From Mesorhizobium amorphae CCNWGS0123 (GTDB lineage: Bacteria; Pseudomonadota; Alphaproteobacteria; Rhizobiales; Rhizobiaceae), in assembly GCF_001686985.1 (NCBI RefSeq), contig NZ_CP015318.1, forward strand, positions 804,001 to 868,000: a stretch of DNA of 64,000 nucleotides, given 5' to 3'. A program made the translations under genes and the position numbers. This document shows, in pieces, positions 27,261-36,239 of the stretch; within the stretch, counting starts at the first letter, position 1; each line of letters begins with the position of its first letter. Under the pieces are notes generated by a model. It saw nothing but the letters and a program-made list of their open reading frames with translations, made no database searches and had not been told where the DNA came from.

Positions 27261-28121
27261 TCATTCCCGCCCCGCCCACGGAACGAGTTGGCGCTCGATC
27301 CGGCGGATGATGAATTCCAGCACGAAGGCGATTGCAGCGATCACCAGAATCCCCATCACCACGACGTCGGTGACCAGGAACTGGGCGGCCGACTGGATCA
27401 TGAAGCCGAGGCCGCGCGTCGCTGCCACCAGCTCCGCGGCGACCAGCGTCGACCAGCCGGCGCCGAGCGCGATACGCAGCCCGGTCAGGATCGAGGGCAG
27501 CGCGCTGGGCAGGATCACATGCCGGACAAGCTGGAAGCGGCTGGCGCCGAGCGAGCGCGCCGCATTGATGCGCTCCTGCGAGACCCCGCGAACCCCGGAT
27601 GCGGTCGAAAGTGCTACCGGTGCCAGCATGGCAATGGTGATCACCAGGATCTTCGACGGTTCGCCGATGCCGAACCAGATAATGACCAGCGGCAGATAGG
27701 CGAGTGGCGGGATCGGCCGCAGGACTTCCAGCAGCGGATCGAAAATGCCGCGCCCGATGGTGCTGATGCCGATGGCGAGCCCGACGGCAACGCCGACGAG
27801 AAGCGCGGCGATCAGCGCCGCGAACACGCGGCCCAGGCTGGCGACGACGTGTTGGGCGAGCGTCGCGTCGACGAAGCCGTCACGGGCGACGACGACGAAC
27901 TTGTTCCATACGGCGAAAGGCGATGGAAGAAAGACCGGCGACACCAGCTGCAGGCGGGCCGACAGCGCCCATGCCGCGAGCACCGCCAGGATGGTGATGG
28001 CGCTGACCGCGCGTGCCGAAATCCCGCGCCGTTTCGGGCGTGGCCGCGACCACGGCACCGACAGCGCGCTGCTTTCGTCGGCCCTTGCGGTCGGTCGTTC
28101 GCTGTAGGAGGTAACGCTCAC
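27261..28121 (-). CDS. tauC: Taurine/sulfonate ABC transporter permease
   Basis: 286 residues from GTG 28121, which overlaps the tauB stop (GTGA). Several membrane spans are evident: AVSAITILAVLAAWALSARL, FAALIAALLVGVAVGLAIGI and VVVMGILVIAAIAFVLEFII. The permease EAA-like loop is INAARSLGASRFQLVRHVIL, then PSALPSILTGLRIALGAGWS. This is the binding-protein-dependent inner-membrane component, pairing with TauB at the cytoplasmic face. The start within the tauB 3' end is fixed by the overlap. Confidence 0.92.
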   Translation of the reverse strand: MSVTSYSERPTARADESSALSVPWSRPRPKRRGISARAVSAITILAVLAAWALSARLQLVSPVFLPSPFAVWNKFVVVARDGFVDATLAQHVVASLGRVFAALIAALLVGVAVGLAIGISTIGRGIFDPLLEVLRPIPPLAYLPLVIIWFGIGEPSKILVITIAMLAPVALSTASGVRGVSQERINAARSLGASRFQLVRHVILPSALPSILTGLRIALGAGWSTLVAAELVAATRGLGFMIQSAAQFLVTDVVVMGILVIAAIAFVLEFIIRRIERQLVPWAGRE

Positions 28122-28885
28122 GCCGCCTCTCCTTCGAAGATCGCGTCGGTCAGTTCGCCACGCGCCGCCGCGAAGGCGGGATCGGCCTTGATGCTGCGAA
28201 TGGCCTCGCCGGTGGCGTAGCGCCGACTGAAGCCGGTCTCGAAAATCCGCACCACGCGGCCCGGCCCGGGCGCCAGCACGACGATGCGGGTGGCCAGCAC
28301 CAGCGCCTCCTCGATGCCGTGAGTGACCATCAGCACGCCGACTTGGCTTGCGGTCCACAGATCGAGCAGCGTCGTCTGCATGCGTTCGCGCGTCAGCGCG
28401 TCGAGCGCACCGAGCGGCTCGTCGAGCAGCAGGAATTCGGGTTCGGCGGCCAGCGCGCGGGCCAGGCCGACGCGCTGGCGCATGCCGCCGGAAAGCTCCC
28501 AGATGCGCTTGTCGCCGGCGCCGTCGAGCTTGACCAACTTGAGCAGCTCGTCCGCCCGCCGTGCCCGCTCGCCCGGCGGCACGCCGCGCAGCCTGAGCGC
28601 GAAGGCGACGTTCTCTCGCGCGGTCAGCCACGGGAACAGCGCATCGTTCTGGAACACCACGGCGCGGTCCGGGCCAGGTGCCGTGATCGGCCGGCCCGCG
28701 ATGCTGGCGCTGCCGCGCACCGGCTCGACCAGGCCTGCGGCGACGTTGAGCAGCGAGGTCTTGCCGCAGCCGGAGCGGCCGACCAGCACGACGAAATCGC
28801 CCTTGGCGACGTTGATCGAGACACGCTCGACGGCTGCCTGGCCTTCGTAGTGCACCGAGACATTATCAAGCACGAGTTGAGGCAT
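28118..28885 (-). CDS. tauB: Taurine/sulfonate ABC transporter ATP-binding protein
   Basis: 255 residues. Walker A GRSGCGKTS is at 36-44, the ABC signature LSGGMRQ at 131-137 and Walker B FLLLDEP at 151-156, with the H-loop in MVTHGIEEAL. The nitrate/sulfonate/taurine subfamily is indicated by FQNDALFPWLTARENVAFAL. It supplies energy for TauC. The gene lies between tauA (83 bp upstream) and tauC (4-bp overlap). Confidence 0.93.
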   Translation of the reverse strand: MPQLVLDNVSVHYEGQAAVERVSINVAKGDFVVLVGRSGCGKTSLLNVAAGLVEPVRGSASIAGRPITAPGPDRAVVFQNDALFPWLTARENVAFALRLRGVPPGERARRADELLKLVKLDGAGDKRIWELSGGMRQRVGLARALAAEPEFLLLDEPLGALDALTRERMQTTLLDLWTASQVGVLMVTHGIEEALVLATRIVVLAPGPGRVVRIFETGFSRRYATGEAIRSIKADPAFAAARGELTDAIFEGEAA

Positions 28886-28968
28886 GGTCCCTCGCAGTAG
28901 GTTCTACAAATCCACCTGCCCGAAACCGCTCCTCGTCAGCGGTCCGGGCAGGCAGCACGCGTCGCGCG

Positions 28969-29982
28969 TCAGTTCGAGGCCAGTGCCTCGCTGACATATT
29001 TCGACGACACGTATTTCGAGTAGTCGGGCAGCACGGCGTCGATCTTGCCCTGCTCCTTGAGGAAGGCCGATGCCGCCTCGATCGCCTTGACCGTGCCGCC
29101 GCCGAGGAATTTGGCGGAGGCCTGCTCCTCAAGCGTCGGGAAGACGTAACCCTTGAGCAGTTGCGGCACCTCTTCCAGCTTGGCGCCGGTGATCTTGGCG
29201 ATCTTGGCTGCCTGCGGCGACGAAACCGACCAGGCGTCGGGCTTGGCCAGGAACTCGGCATAGGCGGCGCCCGTCACCTTGACGAAGTCGCGCACCGCTT
29301 CCGGGTGCTTTTCGGCAAAGTCGGTGCGCACGATCCAGGCATCGAAGGTCGGCGCGCCCCAGGCGGCGACCTGCGAGGAATCCAGCACCACCTTGCCGGT
29401 GGTCTTGATCTGGCCGAGCGCCGGATCCCAGACATAGGCCGCGTCGATGTCGCCGCGCGCGAAGGCGGCGGCGATCTCCGGCGGCCTGAGATTGAGGACC
29501 TCGACCGACTTCGGATCGACGCCCTCATGCTTCAGCGCGGCGAGCAGGCTGTAATGCGTGGTCGACACGAACGGCACCGCCACCTTCTTGCCGGCAAGGT
29601 CGGCGATCTTCTCGATGCCGGCGCCGTTGCGGGCGACCAACGCTTCGGATTCGCCGATCAGGCCGACGACGAAGATGGTCTGGATCGGCAGCTCGCGGCT
29701 CGCCGCCGCCGCCAGCGGGCTCGATCCGACATAGCCGATATCGACCGAGCCGGAGGCGACAGCTGCTAAGACATCGGCGCCGGAGTCGAATTTGCGCCAG
29801 TCGATCGCCGCCTTGGTGGCCTTCTCATAGGCGCCGTCGGCCTGCGGCACTTTCGAGGGTTCGACCACGGTCTGGTAGCCGATGGTGATTTTGAGGTCGT
29901 CGGCCTGTGCCGGGCCGAGGAAGGCGGCGCCGGCAAGTGCCGCCGACGAGAGCAGGATGATGCGTCGTGAAATGATCGACAT
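28969..29982 (-). CDS. tauA: Taurine ABC transporter periplasmic binding protein
   Basis: 337 residues. After a signal peptide (IILLSSAALAGAAFLGPAQA) the mature protein has IGYQTVVEPSKVPQADGAYE, then IDWRKFDSGADVLAAVASG, VPFVSTTHYSLLAALKHEGV and GDIDAAYVWDPALGQIKTTG. These closely follow E. coli TauA as I know it, including the residues around the sulfonate pocket. The ATG at 29982 has GGAG 7 nt upstream; in-frame ATGs at 29994 and 30024 would only lengthen the signal. It heads the tauA-tauB-tauC-orf60-tauD operon. Confidence 0.93.
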   Translation of the reverse strand: MSIISRRIILLSSAALAGAAFLGPAQADDLKITIGYQTVVEPSKVPQADGAYEKATKAAIDWRKFDSGADVLAAVASGSVDIGYVGSSPLAAAASRELPIQTIFVVGLIGESEALVARNGAGIEKIADLAGKKVAVPFVSTTHYSLLAALKHEGVDPKSVEVLNLRPPEIAAAFARGDIDAAYVWDPALGQIKTTGKVVLDSSQVAAWGAPTFDAWIVRTDFAEKHPEAVRDFVKVTGAAYAEFLAKPDAWSVSSPQAAKIAKITGAKLEEVPQLLKGYVFPTLEEQASAKFLGGGTVKAIEAASAFLKEQGKIDAVLPDYSKYVSSKYVSEALASN

Positions 29983-30179
29983 GATGGGCTCCATGAAAAA
30001 GCGAAAACCGGATTGCCTTTTCATAGTCCGCTAATTCTATCGTTCTTGTAGAGTTAAATCCTTCCAACCAGGACGGGTTGCGTGGAAAAAAGCCACTGGT
30101 GACAGGCTGGCGAAGCGCAAAGCGCGGCTGCTACGGGCGCGACCGCACTGGACCGTCAAGGCTGGCCGAAGCGTCCGAG

Positions 30180-30239
30180 TTCGTCATCCCAGGGTCTCCG
30201 CGACGCCGCTTCGCTCCTGCTCCGCCCTGGATGACGAAG
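30180..30239. repeat. Solo palindromic repeat of the CTTCGTCATCC family
   Basis: TTCGTCATCCCAGGG at the left pairs with CCCTGGATGACGAA at the right around a GCGACGCCGCTTCGCTC-type centre, so a single copy folds as a hairpin. It lies immediately upstream of the truncated Rrf2 gene, and may mark the deletion end. Confidence 0.7.
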
Positions 30240-30341
30240 CGAATGTGACAACCGCCTGCCAAGAACCGCGATTTCGGGAGAAGGCCTCATTCGAAAAATC
30301 CATGCTTCAAAATCACGCCGAATTGAAACCCCATTCCCTGC

Positions 30342-30608
30342 GAAGAGATCAAGGTCGGCCATGTCGTGCGCGTGCTCGACGGGCCGCTTGCGCCGATCCC
30401 TTGCGCCAGCCGCACCCAGTACCAGCGCTGCGAAGACTGCAACGAGGCGACATGCCAAGTCAGACATCTGATGCTGGAGGTCCGGCAGGCGATTGCCGAG
30501 GTGCTGGACCAGCGCAGCCTCGCCGAGATGCGCGATATCGGCCTCGACGACCTTGCGGTCGCGAGGGGCATCGACGGCCTTCCGGTTGCGGCGAAGATCC
30601 AGGCCTGA
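30342..30608 (+). pseudogene. C-terminal remnant of an Rrf2-family regulator
   Basis: An 88-residue frame, EEIKVGHVVRVLDGPLAPIP then CASRTQYQRCEDCNEATC and QVRHLMLEVRQAIAEVL, matches the C-terminal half of Rrf2 regulators of the CymR/IscR type. The N-terminal winged helix, about 60 residues, is missing: the DNA upstream is unrelated and a palindromic repeat begins 100 bp away. Four cysteines of the cluster region remain. A GTG at 30366 could start a short peptide, but without the DNA-binding half it is unlikely to work as a regulator. It lies between the tau operon and the transsulfuration genes. Confidence 0.78.
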
Positions 30609-30633
30609 GCACGCCAAGGCAGGCGGTGCGCGC

Positions 30634-31977
30634 ATGACCATCGGGCGCGCAAACTCGATCATCATCGTCGGCGGCGGCGCCAGCGGCGTCGTGCTCGCCG
30701 CGCATCTCCTGAAATCGCCCAATCCCGATCTGCGCGTCACGCTGATCGAGAAGCGTCCGCATTTCGGCCAGGGCATGGCCTATTCGACGCTGCTGTCGGC
30801 GCATGTGCTCAATGTCAGCGCCGCCGGAATGAGCGCCTATGCCGACGATCCAGGCAATTTCGCGCACTGGCTGCTGGAGCGCGGCCTGGCCAATCCGGAC
30901 CAGGGGCCGTTCTATGCGCCGCGCAGCCTCTATGCCCGCTACCTGAAGGAATTGCTTGATGAGCTTGAGGCCCGCGAACGCGAGACCGGCCGCCTGCGCC
31001 TGATCCGCGAGGAGAGCCTGTCGATCTCGCCCACTGCCTCCGGCGTCGAGGTGGCTTTGGCCAACGGCACCAGTGTGGTTGCCCATCTCGCCGTGCTCGC
31101 CACCGGCCATGACGAGCAGCCCGGCGCCGGCCAGGGCCACGCGATCAGGATGGGGACGGAAGCCGACACCGCGCTCGATGCGGACGCCCGAGTCCTTGTG
31201 CTGGGAACCGGCCTCAGCATGGTCGATGCCTTTCTCTCGCTCGAGCAACGCGGTCACAAGGGCGAGATCGTCGCCGTGTCCCGGCGCGGCCTGCTGCCGT
31301 CGCCGCACCGCAAGGGCAATCCGATCAAGCTCGATGTCGCCGACATCCCGCTCGGCACCCAGCTTTCCTATTTCGTCGGCTGGTTCCGCGATCTGATCCG
31401 CGAAAACCAAAGGGCGGGCATAGACTGGCGCGACGTGGTCGACGGTCTGCGGCCCTTCAACCAGAAGATCTGGCAGAACTGGCCGTCCTCCGCCAAGCGC
31501 CGCTTCGTCGAGCACACCAAGGCCTGGTGGGACATCCACCGGCATCGCCTGGCGCCGCAGGTGCATGCCCGCGTCACCGAGGCGGTGCAGTCGGGCCGCA
31601 TCCGTCCCGTCGCCGGCCGTGTCGTCGGCATCAAGGCCGGCGATCAATTCAAGGTGCAGGTCCAGTCCCGCCATACGCAGGCGCTCGAAACGCTGGAAGT
31701 CGCCCGCCTCTATGATTGCACCGGCATCGCCAGGGACATCTCGACCACCTCGAACAGCGTCGTGCGCTCGCTGGTCGAGCGCGGGCTGGCGCGGCCGGAC
31801 CCGCTGCGCCTAGGCCTCGACGTATCGGCCAATTGCGAGATCATCGGCAGTGACGGGAGTGTATCGGCCAAGATCCTCGCCGTCGGGCCGCTGACCAGGG
31901 GCACCTTCTTCGAGATCGACGCCATCCCGGATATCCGCGTCCAGTGCGCGAGGCTCAGCAAGCAGCTGCTGGGATAG
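30634..31977 (+). CDS. FAD/NAD(P)-binding protein, YdhS-like
   Basis: 447 residues. The N-terminal dinucleotide fold has IIIVGGGASGVVLAAHLL near residue 9, then LIEKRPHFGQGMAYST and the LNVSAAGMSAYADDPGNFAH motif typical of the NAD-binding-9 family. A second nucleotide motif is VLVLGTGLSMVDAFLSL. The family is uncharacterised; some relatives are called hydroxyacylglutathione hydrolase-like or lycopene-cyclase-like by homology only. The ATG at 30634 follows the Rrf2 remnant by 25 nt, suggesting the regulator and flavoprotein once formed a unit. It is upstream of cbs. Confidence 0.8.
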   Translation: MTIGRANSIIIVGGGASGVVLAAHLLKSPNPDLRVTLIEKRPHFGQGMAYSTLLSAHVLNVSAAGMSAYADDPGNFAHWLLERGLANPDQGPFYAPRSLYARYLKELLDELEARERETGRLRLIREESLSISPTASGVEVALANGTSVVAHLAVLATGHDEQPGAGQGHAIRMGTEADTALDADARVLVLGTGLSMVDAFLSLEQRGHKGEIVAVSRRGLLPSPHRKGNPIKLDVADIPLGTQLSYFVGWFRDLIRENQRAGIDWRDVVDGLRPFNQKIWQNWPSSAKRRFVEHTKAWWDIHRHRLAPQVHARVTEAVQSGRIRPVAGRVVGIKAGDQFKVQVQSRHTQALETLEVARLYDCTGIARDISTTSNSVVRSLVERGLARPDPLRLGLDVSANCEIIGSDGSVSAKILAVGPLTRGTFFEIDAIPDIRVQCARLSKQLLG

Positions 31978-31986
31978 GGTGCGCCG

Positions 31987-32122
31987 ATATTCAGGTGATG
32001 CCGGTCTGCGAATGGTGGTTTCCTGCGCTTCCGGTGCTCACGTACTTCAAGTACGCTCCGCTCCGGTTCTCGGAAACCACCTTTCTCGGCTCGGCCTGAC
32101 CTGAATCTCAGCACACCCTGGC
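31987..32122. repeat. Long hairpin repeat between the flavoprotein gene and cbs
   Basis: Nested inverted repeats: ATTCAGGT (31989) with ACCTGAAT (32099-32106), GGTGGTTTCC (32014-32023) with GGAAACCACC (32072-32081), and a central CGTACTT-C-AAGTACG (32041-32055). The whole can fold into one long hairpin. A shortened relative sharing both ends is at 56348-56452. No gene lies inside. Confidence 0.75.
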
Positions 32123-32241
32123 GCCGCTGCGAGAGTCGTGGAATTTCATTCCCCGTCTGGCCGTCGGATTGGCACGGTCTATCTTCTTTCCAACGGCAAT
32201 CGGCTGGAAAAGACGCTAGATTGACCCATGGAGCCTCTGAC

Positions 32242-33681
32242 ATGAGCGCGCATAGAACCGCCGCACCCGGCAGTGCCCCCTCGGACAGCGCAATGTCCCG
32301 CCTGCGCCCGCCCTATGCCTCGGTGCTCGACCTGATCGGGCAGACGCCCATCGTCGAACTGACCAAGTTCGACACCGGCAAGTGCCGGCTGTTCATCAAG
32401 CTCGAAAGCCAGAACCCCGGCGGCTCGATCAAGGACCGCATCGCGCTGTCGATGATCGCCGCGGCCGAAAAGCAGGGCAAGCTCAAGCGCGGCGGCACCA
32501 TCGTCGAGGCGACTGCCGGCAATACCGGACTCGGCCTTGCCCAGGTCGGCATACCCAAGGGCTACCGCATCATCCTCGTCGTGCCCGACAAGATGTCGCG
32601 CGAAAAAATCCAGCATCTGCGCGCGCTCGGCGCCGAGGTGCGTATGACGCGTTCCGATGTCGGCAAGGGCCACCCGGAATATTATCAGGACATGGCCGAG
32701 AAGATCGCATCGGAAGTACCCGGCGCCTTCTACGCCAACCAGTTCGCCAATCCGGCCAACCCGCTGGCGCATGAGACCACCACCGGCCCCGAGATTTTCG
32801 CCCAGCTCGAAGGCGACATCGACGCCGTGGTCGTCGGCGTCGGCTCCGGCGGCACGCTGACCGGGCTTGGCCGCTATTTCGCGAAAGTGTCGCCGAAGAC
32901 CGAGATGGTGCTGGCCGATCCGGTCGGCTCGGTGCTGGCGCCGCTGATCAAGACCGGCAAGATGGAAGAGGCCGGCAGCTGGACCGTGGAAGGCATCGGC
33001 GAGGATTTCGTGCCGCCCAATGCCGACCTGTCGCTGGTCAAGAAGGCCTACTCCATCCCCGACAAGCAGAGCATGCTGGCGGTGCGCGACCTCCTGTCCC
33101 GGGAAGGCATTTTGGCCGGCTCGTCCTCAGGCACGCTGCTGTCGGCGGCGCTTCGCTATTGCCGCGAGCAGACGACGCCCAAGCGCGTCGTCACTTTCGT
33201 CTGCGACAGCGGCAACAAATATCTATCAAAGGTGTTCGACGATTTCTGGCTGGCCGAGCAGGGCCTTGCCGAGCACGAGCAACATGGCGATTTGCGCGAC
33301 CTCGTCATGCGCTCGCACCGCACCGGCGACACCGTCTCTATCGGCCCGGACGAAAGCCTGCTCAACGCCTATGGCCGCATGCGCCGCTCCGATGTCTCGC
33401 AGCTGCCGGTGCTGGACGGCGGCAAGCTGGTCGGCATCGTCGACGAAAGCGACATCCTGGCCAAGGTCGACGGCCCCTATGATGGCCGCTGGGACCGTTT
33501 CAACGCCCCGGTCCGCACCGCCATGACGTCAAATCTGCACACGCTGCAGGCCAGCCAGACGCTGGATGCGCTGCTCCCGGTCTTCGACCGCAACGAGGTC
33601 GCCATCATCTTCGACGGCGACGAGTTCGTCGGCCTGATAACCCGCATCGACCTGATCAACCATTTGAGGCGCGCACGATGA
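32242..33681 (+). CDS. Cystathionine beta-synthase
   Basis: 479 residues. The enzyme condenses serine and homocysteine to cystathionine, using pyridoxal phosphate. The PLP lysine is Lys64 in NPGGSIKDRI; ATAGNTGLGLAQ and GVGSGGTLTGLG bind the cofactor phosphate. Residues from about 345 form a CBS-domain pair (AYGRMRRSDVSQLPVLDGGK and TAMTSNLHTLQASQTLDALL), regulatory in relatives. ATG 32242 has GGAG 8 nt upstream; a TTG at 32221 is less likely. The stop overlaps the following gamma-lyase gene (ATGA). A cysteine synthase activity cannot be excluded. Confidence 0.88.
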   Translation: MSAHRTAAPGSAPSDSAMSRLRPPYASVLDLIGQTPIVELTKFDTGKCRLFIKLESQNPGGSIKDRIALSMIAAAEKQGKLKRGGTIVEATAGNTGLGLAQVGIPKGYRIILVVPDKMSREKIQHLRALGAEVRMTRSDVGKGHPEYYQDMAEKIASEVPGAFYANQFANPANPLAHETTTGPEIFAQLEGDIDAVVVGVGSGGTLTGLGRYFAKVSPKTEMVLADPVGSVLAPLIKTGKMEEAGSWTVEGIGEDFVPPNADLSLVKKAYSIPDKQSMLAVRDLLSREGILAGSSSGTLLSAALRYCREQTTPKRVVTFVCDSGNKYLSKVFDDFWLAEQGLAEHEQHGDLRDLVMRSHRTGDTVSIGPDESLLNAYGRMRRSDVSQLPVLDGGKLVGIVDESDILAKVDGPYDGRWDRFNAPVRTAMTSNLHTLQASQTLDALLPVFDRNEVAIIFDGDEFVGLITRIDLINHLRRAR

Positions 33682-34859
33682 CCATCAACGCACCAATATC
33701 CGGCAAGAACCGCCTGGCCTTTTCGACGCGCACCATCCATGGCGGCCAGAGCCACGATCCGCTGACCGGCGCGGTGATGGTACCGATCTATGCCACCTCG
33801 ACCTATGGCCAGCAGTCGCCCGGTGTGCACAAGGGTTTTGAGTACGCCCGCAGCCAGAACCCGACCCGCTTCGCCTTCGAGCGCGCCGTTGCCGATCTCG
33901 AAAGCGGCTCGGCGGCCTTCGCCTTCGCCTCGGGCCTGGCCTCGATCTCGACCGTGCTGGAACTGCTCGATGCCGGCGCCCACATCGTCGCCACCGACGA
34001 CATCTATGGTGGCACCTTCCGGCTGCTGGAGCGGGTGCGCAAGCGCTCGGCCGGCCTGCAAGTCAGCTTCGCCGATTTCACCGACCTCGCTGCGGTCGAA
34101 GCCGCGATCCGCCCGCAGACAAAACTGCTCTGGGTCGAGACGCCGACCAACCCGCTGCTGCGCGTCGTCGACCTCGAAGCGGTCGCGGCCTTGGCGAAAC
34201 GCAAGGGTCTGCTCACCGTCGCCGACAACACCTTCTGCAGCCCCTATCTGCAGCGGCCGCTGGAACTCGGCATCGACATCGTCGTCCACTCGACGACGAA
34301 ATATCTCAACGGCCATTCCGACATGGTCGGCGGCGTGGCGGTCGTCGGCGACAACAAGGATCTGGCCGCCCAGCTGAAATTCCTGCAGAACGCCATCGGC
34401 GCCATCTCCGGCCCGTTCGACAGCTTTCTCGCACTGCGCGGCATCAAGACACTGGCGCTCAGGATGGAACGCCATTCCTCGAACGGCCTGAAGATCGCGC
34501 AATGGCTGGAAAGCCGGAAAGATGTGCGCCGCGTCATCTATCCCGGGCTGCCCAGCCATCCGCAGCATGACATCGCCAGGCGCCAGATGCACGCCTTCGG
34601 CGGCATGATCTCAGTCGAGCTCGATCGCGACCTGGCGGCGACAAAGCGCTTCCTCGAACGCACCCAGTTGTTCACGCTGGCCGAAAGCCTCGGCGGCGTC
34701 GAAAGCCTGATCGAGCACCCGGCGCTGATGACGCACGGCTCGATTCCCGCCGAAAAGCGCGGCGCCATCGGTATTTCCGATTCACTGGTGCGGCTTTCGG
34801 CCGGCATCGAGGATGGCGATGATCTGATCGCGGATCTGGAGCAGGCGCTGAAGGGCTGA
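33678..34859 (+). CDS. Cystathionine gamma-lyase-type PLP enzyme
   Basis: 393 residues of the Cys/Met metabolism PLP family. The cofactor lysine is Lys208 in VVHSTTKYLNGHSDMVGG; FEYARSQNPTRFAFERAVADL and LLWVETPTNPLLRVVDL are hallmark segments. Coupling to cystathionine beta-synthase by an ATGA overlap favours cystathionine gamma-lyase, giving cysteine from homocysteine by reverse transsulfuration. Cystathionine gamma-synthase has a near-identical sequence pattern, so the direction is inferred from context. Confidence 0.85.
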   Translation: MTINAPISGKNRLAFSTRTIHGGQSHDPLTGAVMVPIYATSTYGQQSPGVHKGFEYARSQNPTRFAFERAVADLESGSAAFAFASGLASISTVLELLDAGAHIVATDDIYGGTFRLLERVRKRSAGLQVSFADFTDLAAVEAAIRPQTKLLWVETPTNPLLRVVDLEAVAALAKRKGLLTVADNTFCSPYLQRPLELGIDIVVHSTTKYLNGHSDMVGGVAVVGDNKDLAAQLKFLQNAIGAISGPFDSFLALRGIKTLALRMERHSSNGLKIAQWLESRKDVRRVIYPGLPSHPQHDIARRQMHAFGGMISVELDRDLAATKRFLERTQLFTLAESLGGVESLIEHPALMTHGSIPAEKRGAIGISDSLVRLSAGIEDGDDLIADLEQALKG

Positions 34860-34961
34860 GCATCCGGCCTCCCGGTTCCCTCGCCCTGGCCCATAAGTCC
34901 GGACTTTGCAATTTCGGATTCCCCTCTACAGTGAGCCGACTTTGCGATCTCCGGAGGCGTG

Positions 34962-36203
34962 ATGCGCGTGATCGTGCTGGGTGGCGGCGTTGTCGGCGTC
35001 ACCACCGCCTATCAGTTGCAGAAGGACGGGCACGAGGTCGTGCTCCTCGAGCGCCAGGCACAAGTCGCCACTGAGACCAGCTGGGGCAATGCCGGCATGA
35101 TCGCGCCGGGACATTCCTTCGTCTGGTCGTCGCCCAGGGCGCCGATGATCCTTTTGAAATCGCTGGTGCTGAAGGACCAGGCGCTGCGCTTCAAACTCTC
35201 GGCCGATCCCAGGCTCTACAGCTGGTCATGGCTGTTCCTCCTGGAATGCACGGCAGAAAAGGCGCGGCGCAACACGCTGCTCAAGCACCGGCTTGCCGCT
35301 TATTCGCAATCCGTGCTGCATGAGGTCGTCGCCGACGAGGCCATCGACTACGACCGCAATGATCGCGGCATCCTCTATTTCCATCGCAGCCAGCAGGCGC
35401 TCGACAAGGGTGTCGAGCATATGAAGCTTCTGGAGTCCGACGGACAGGTGATAAAACTGCTCGACCGCGACGGCGTCGTCGCACTCGATCCGTCGCTTGC
35501 CTCCGCCAAGGAGAAGATCGCCGGCGGCATCTATTGCCCGACCGACGAGACCGGCGACCCGGCCAAGTTCACCAGGGCGCTGGCGGCCAAGGTCGTCGAG
35601 CGTGGCGGCGCCATCCACACCGGCACGACCATCACCGGCATCGAGACATCGGGCGATGGAGTCACCCAGGTGCTGACCGACAAGGGTAGCTTCAAGGGTG
35701 ACGCCTATGTGCTGGCGCTCGGCTCCTACAGCCCGATCCTTGCCAGGACGATCGGCATCAGCCTACCGATCTATCCGATCAAGGGCTATTCGCTGACCAT
35801 CCCAATCGGCAACCGGCCGCAGCCGCCGACCATCGCGTCCGTCGACGAGCACAATCTGGTCGCCATCTCGCGCTTCGGCGACCGCATCCGCGTCACCGCG
35901 ACCGCCGAGTTCGCCGGCTACGACACCAGCCACAAGCCGGCCGATTTCGCTTTCATGAAGGGGGTGACCGAAGAACTCTATCCCGAAGGCGCCGATTACG
36001 ACCGCGCCGAGATGTGGGCGGGTCTGAGGCCCATGACGCCGAACAATCTGCCCGAGTTCGGCCAACGGCGTCTGCGCAACCTCTATTTCAACACCGGCCA
36101 CGGCCATATCGGCTGGACCATGTCGCACGGCTCGGCCCGCATCACCGCCGATCTGATCGCCGGCCGCCGGCCTGCCATTTCCATGGACGGACTTTTGAAC
36201 TGA
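34962..36203 (+). CDS. dadA: D-amino acid dehydrogenase
   Basis: 413 residues. DadA oxidises D-amino acids to 2-oxo acids at the inner membrane, passing electrons to quinone. The FAD motif VIVLGGGVVGVTTAYQLQKD is at the N-terminus, ETSWGNAGMIAPGHSFVWSS follows as in DadA, and the C-terminus has WAGLRPMTPNNLPEFGQRRL and GHGHIGWTMSHGSARI. GGAGG sits only 4 nt before the ATG at 34962; a GTG at 34959 is possible. The racemase-family gene begins 36 nt downstream, and the two may act together on D-amino acids. No alanine racemase dadX is adjacent. Confidence 0.88.
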   Translation: MRVIVLGGGVVGVTTAYQLQKDGHEVVLLERQAQVATETSWGNAGMIAPGHSFVWSSPRAPMILLKSLVLKDQALRFKLSADPRLYSWSWLFLLECTAEKARRNTLLKHRLAAYSQSVLHEVVADEAIDYDRNDRGILYFHRSQQALDKGVEHMKLLESDGQVIKLLDRDGVVALDPSLASAKEKIAGGIYCPTDETGDPAKFTRALAAKVVERGGAIHTGTTITGIETSGDGVTQVLTDKGSFKGDAYVLALGSYSPILARTIGISLPIYPIKGYSLTIPIGNRPQPPTIASVDEHNLVAISRFGDRIRVTATAEFAGYDTSHKPADFAFMKGVTEELYPEGADYDRAEMWAGLRPMTPNNLPEFGQRRLRNLYFNTGHGHIGWTMSHGSARITADLIAGRRPAISMDGLLN

Positions 36204-36239
36204 GAGCATGATCCAGAAGAGAAGATGAAGAGGTACGCC

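Noticed and set aside
32123..32241. A SAM- or cysteine-related riboswitch upstream of cbs
   Set aside because: I looked for a conserved pseudoknot or stem arrangement and saw only unrelated sequence after the hairpin repeat.
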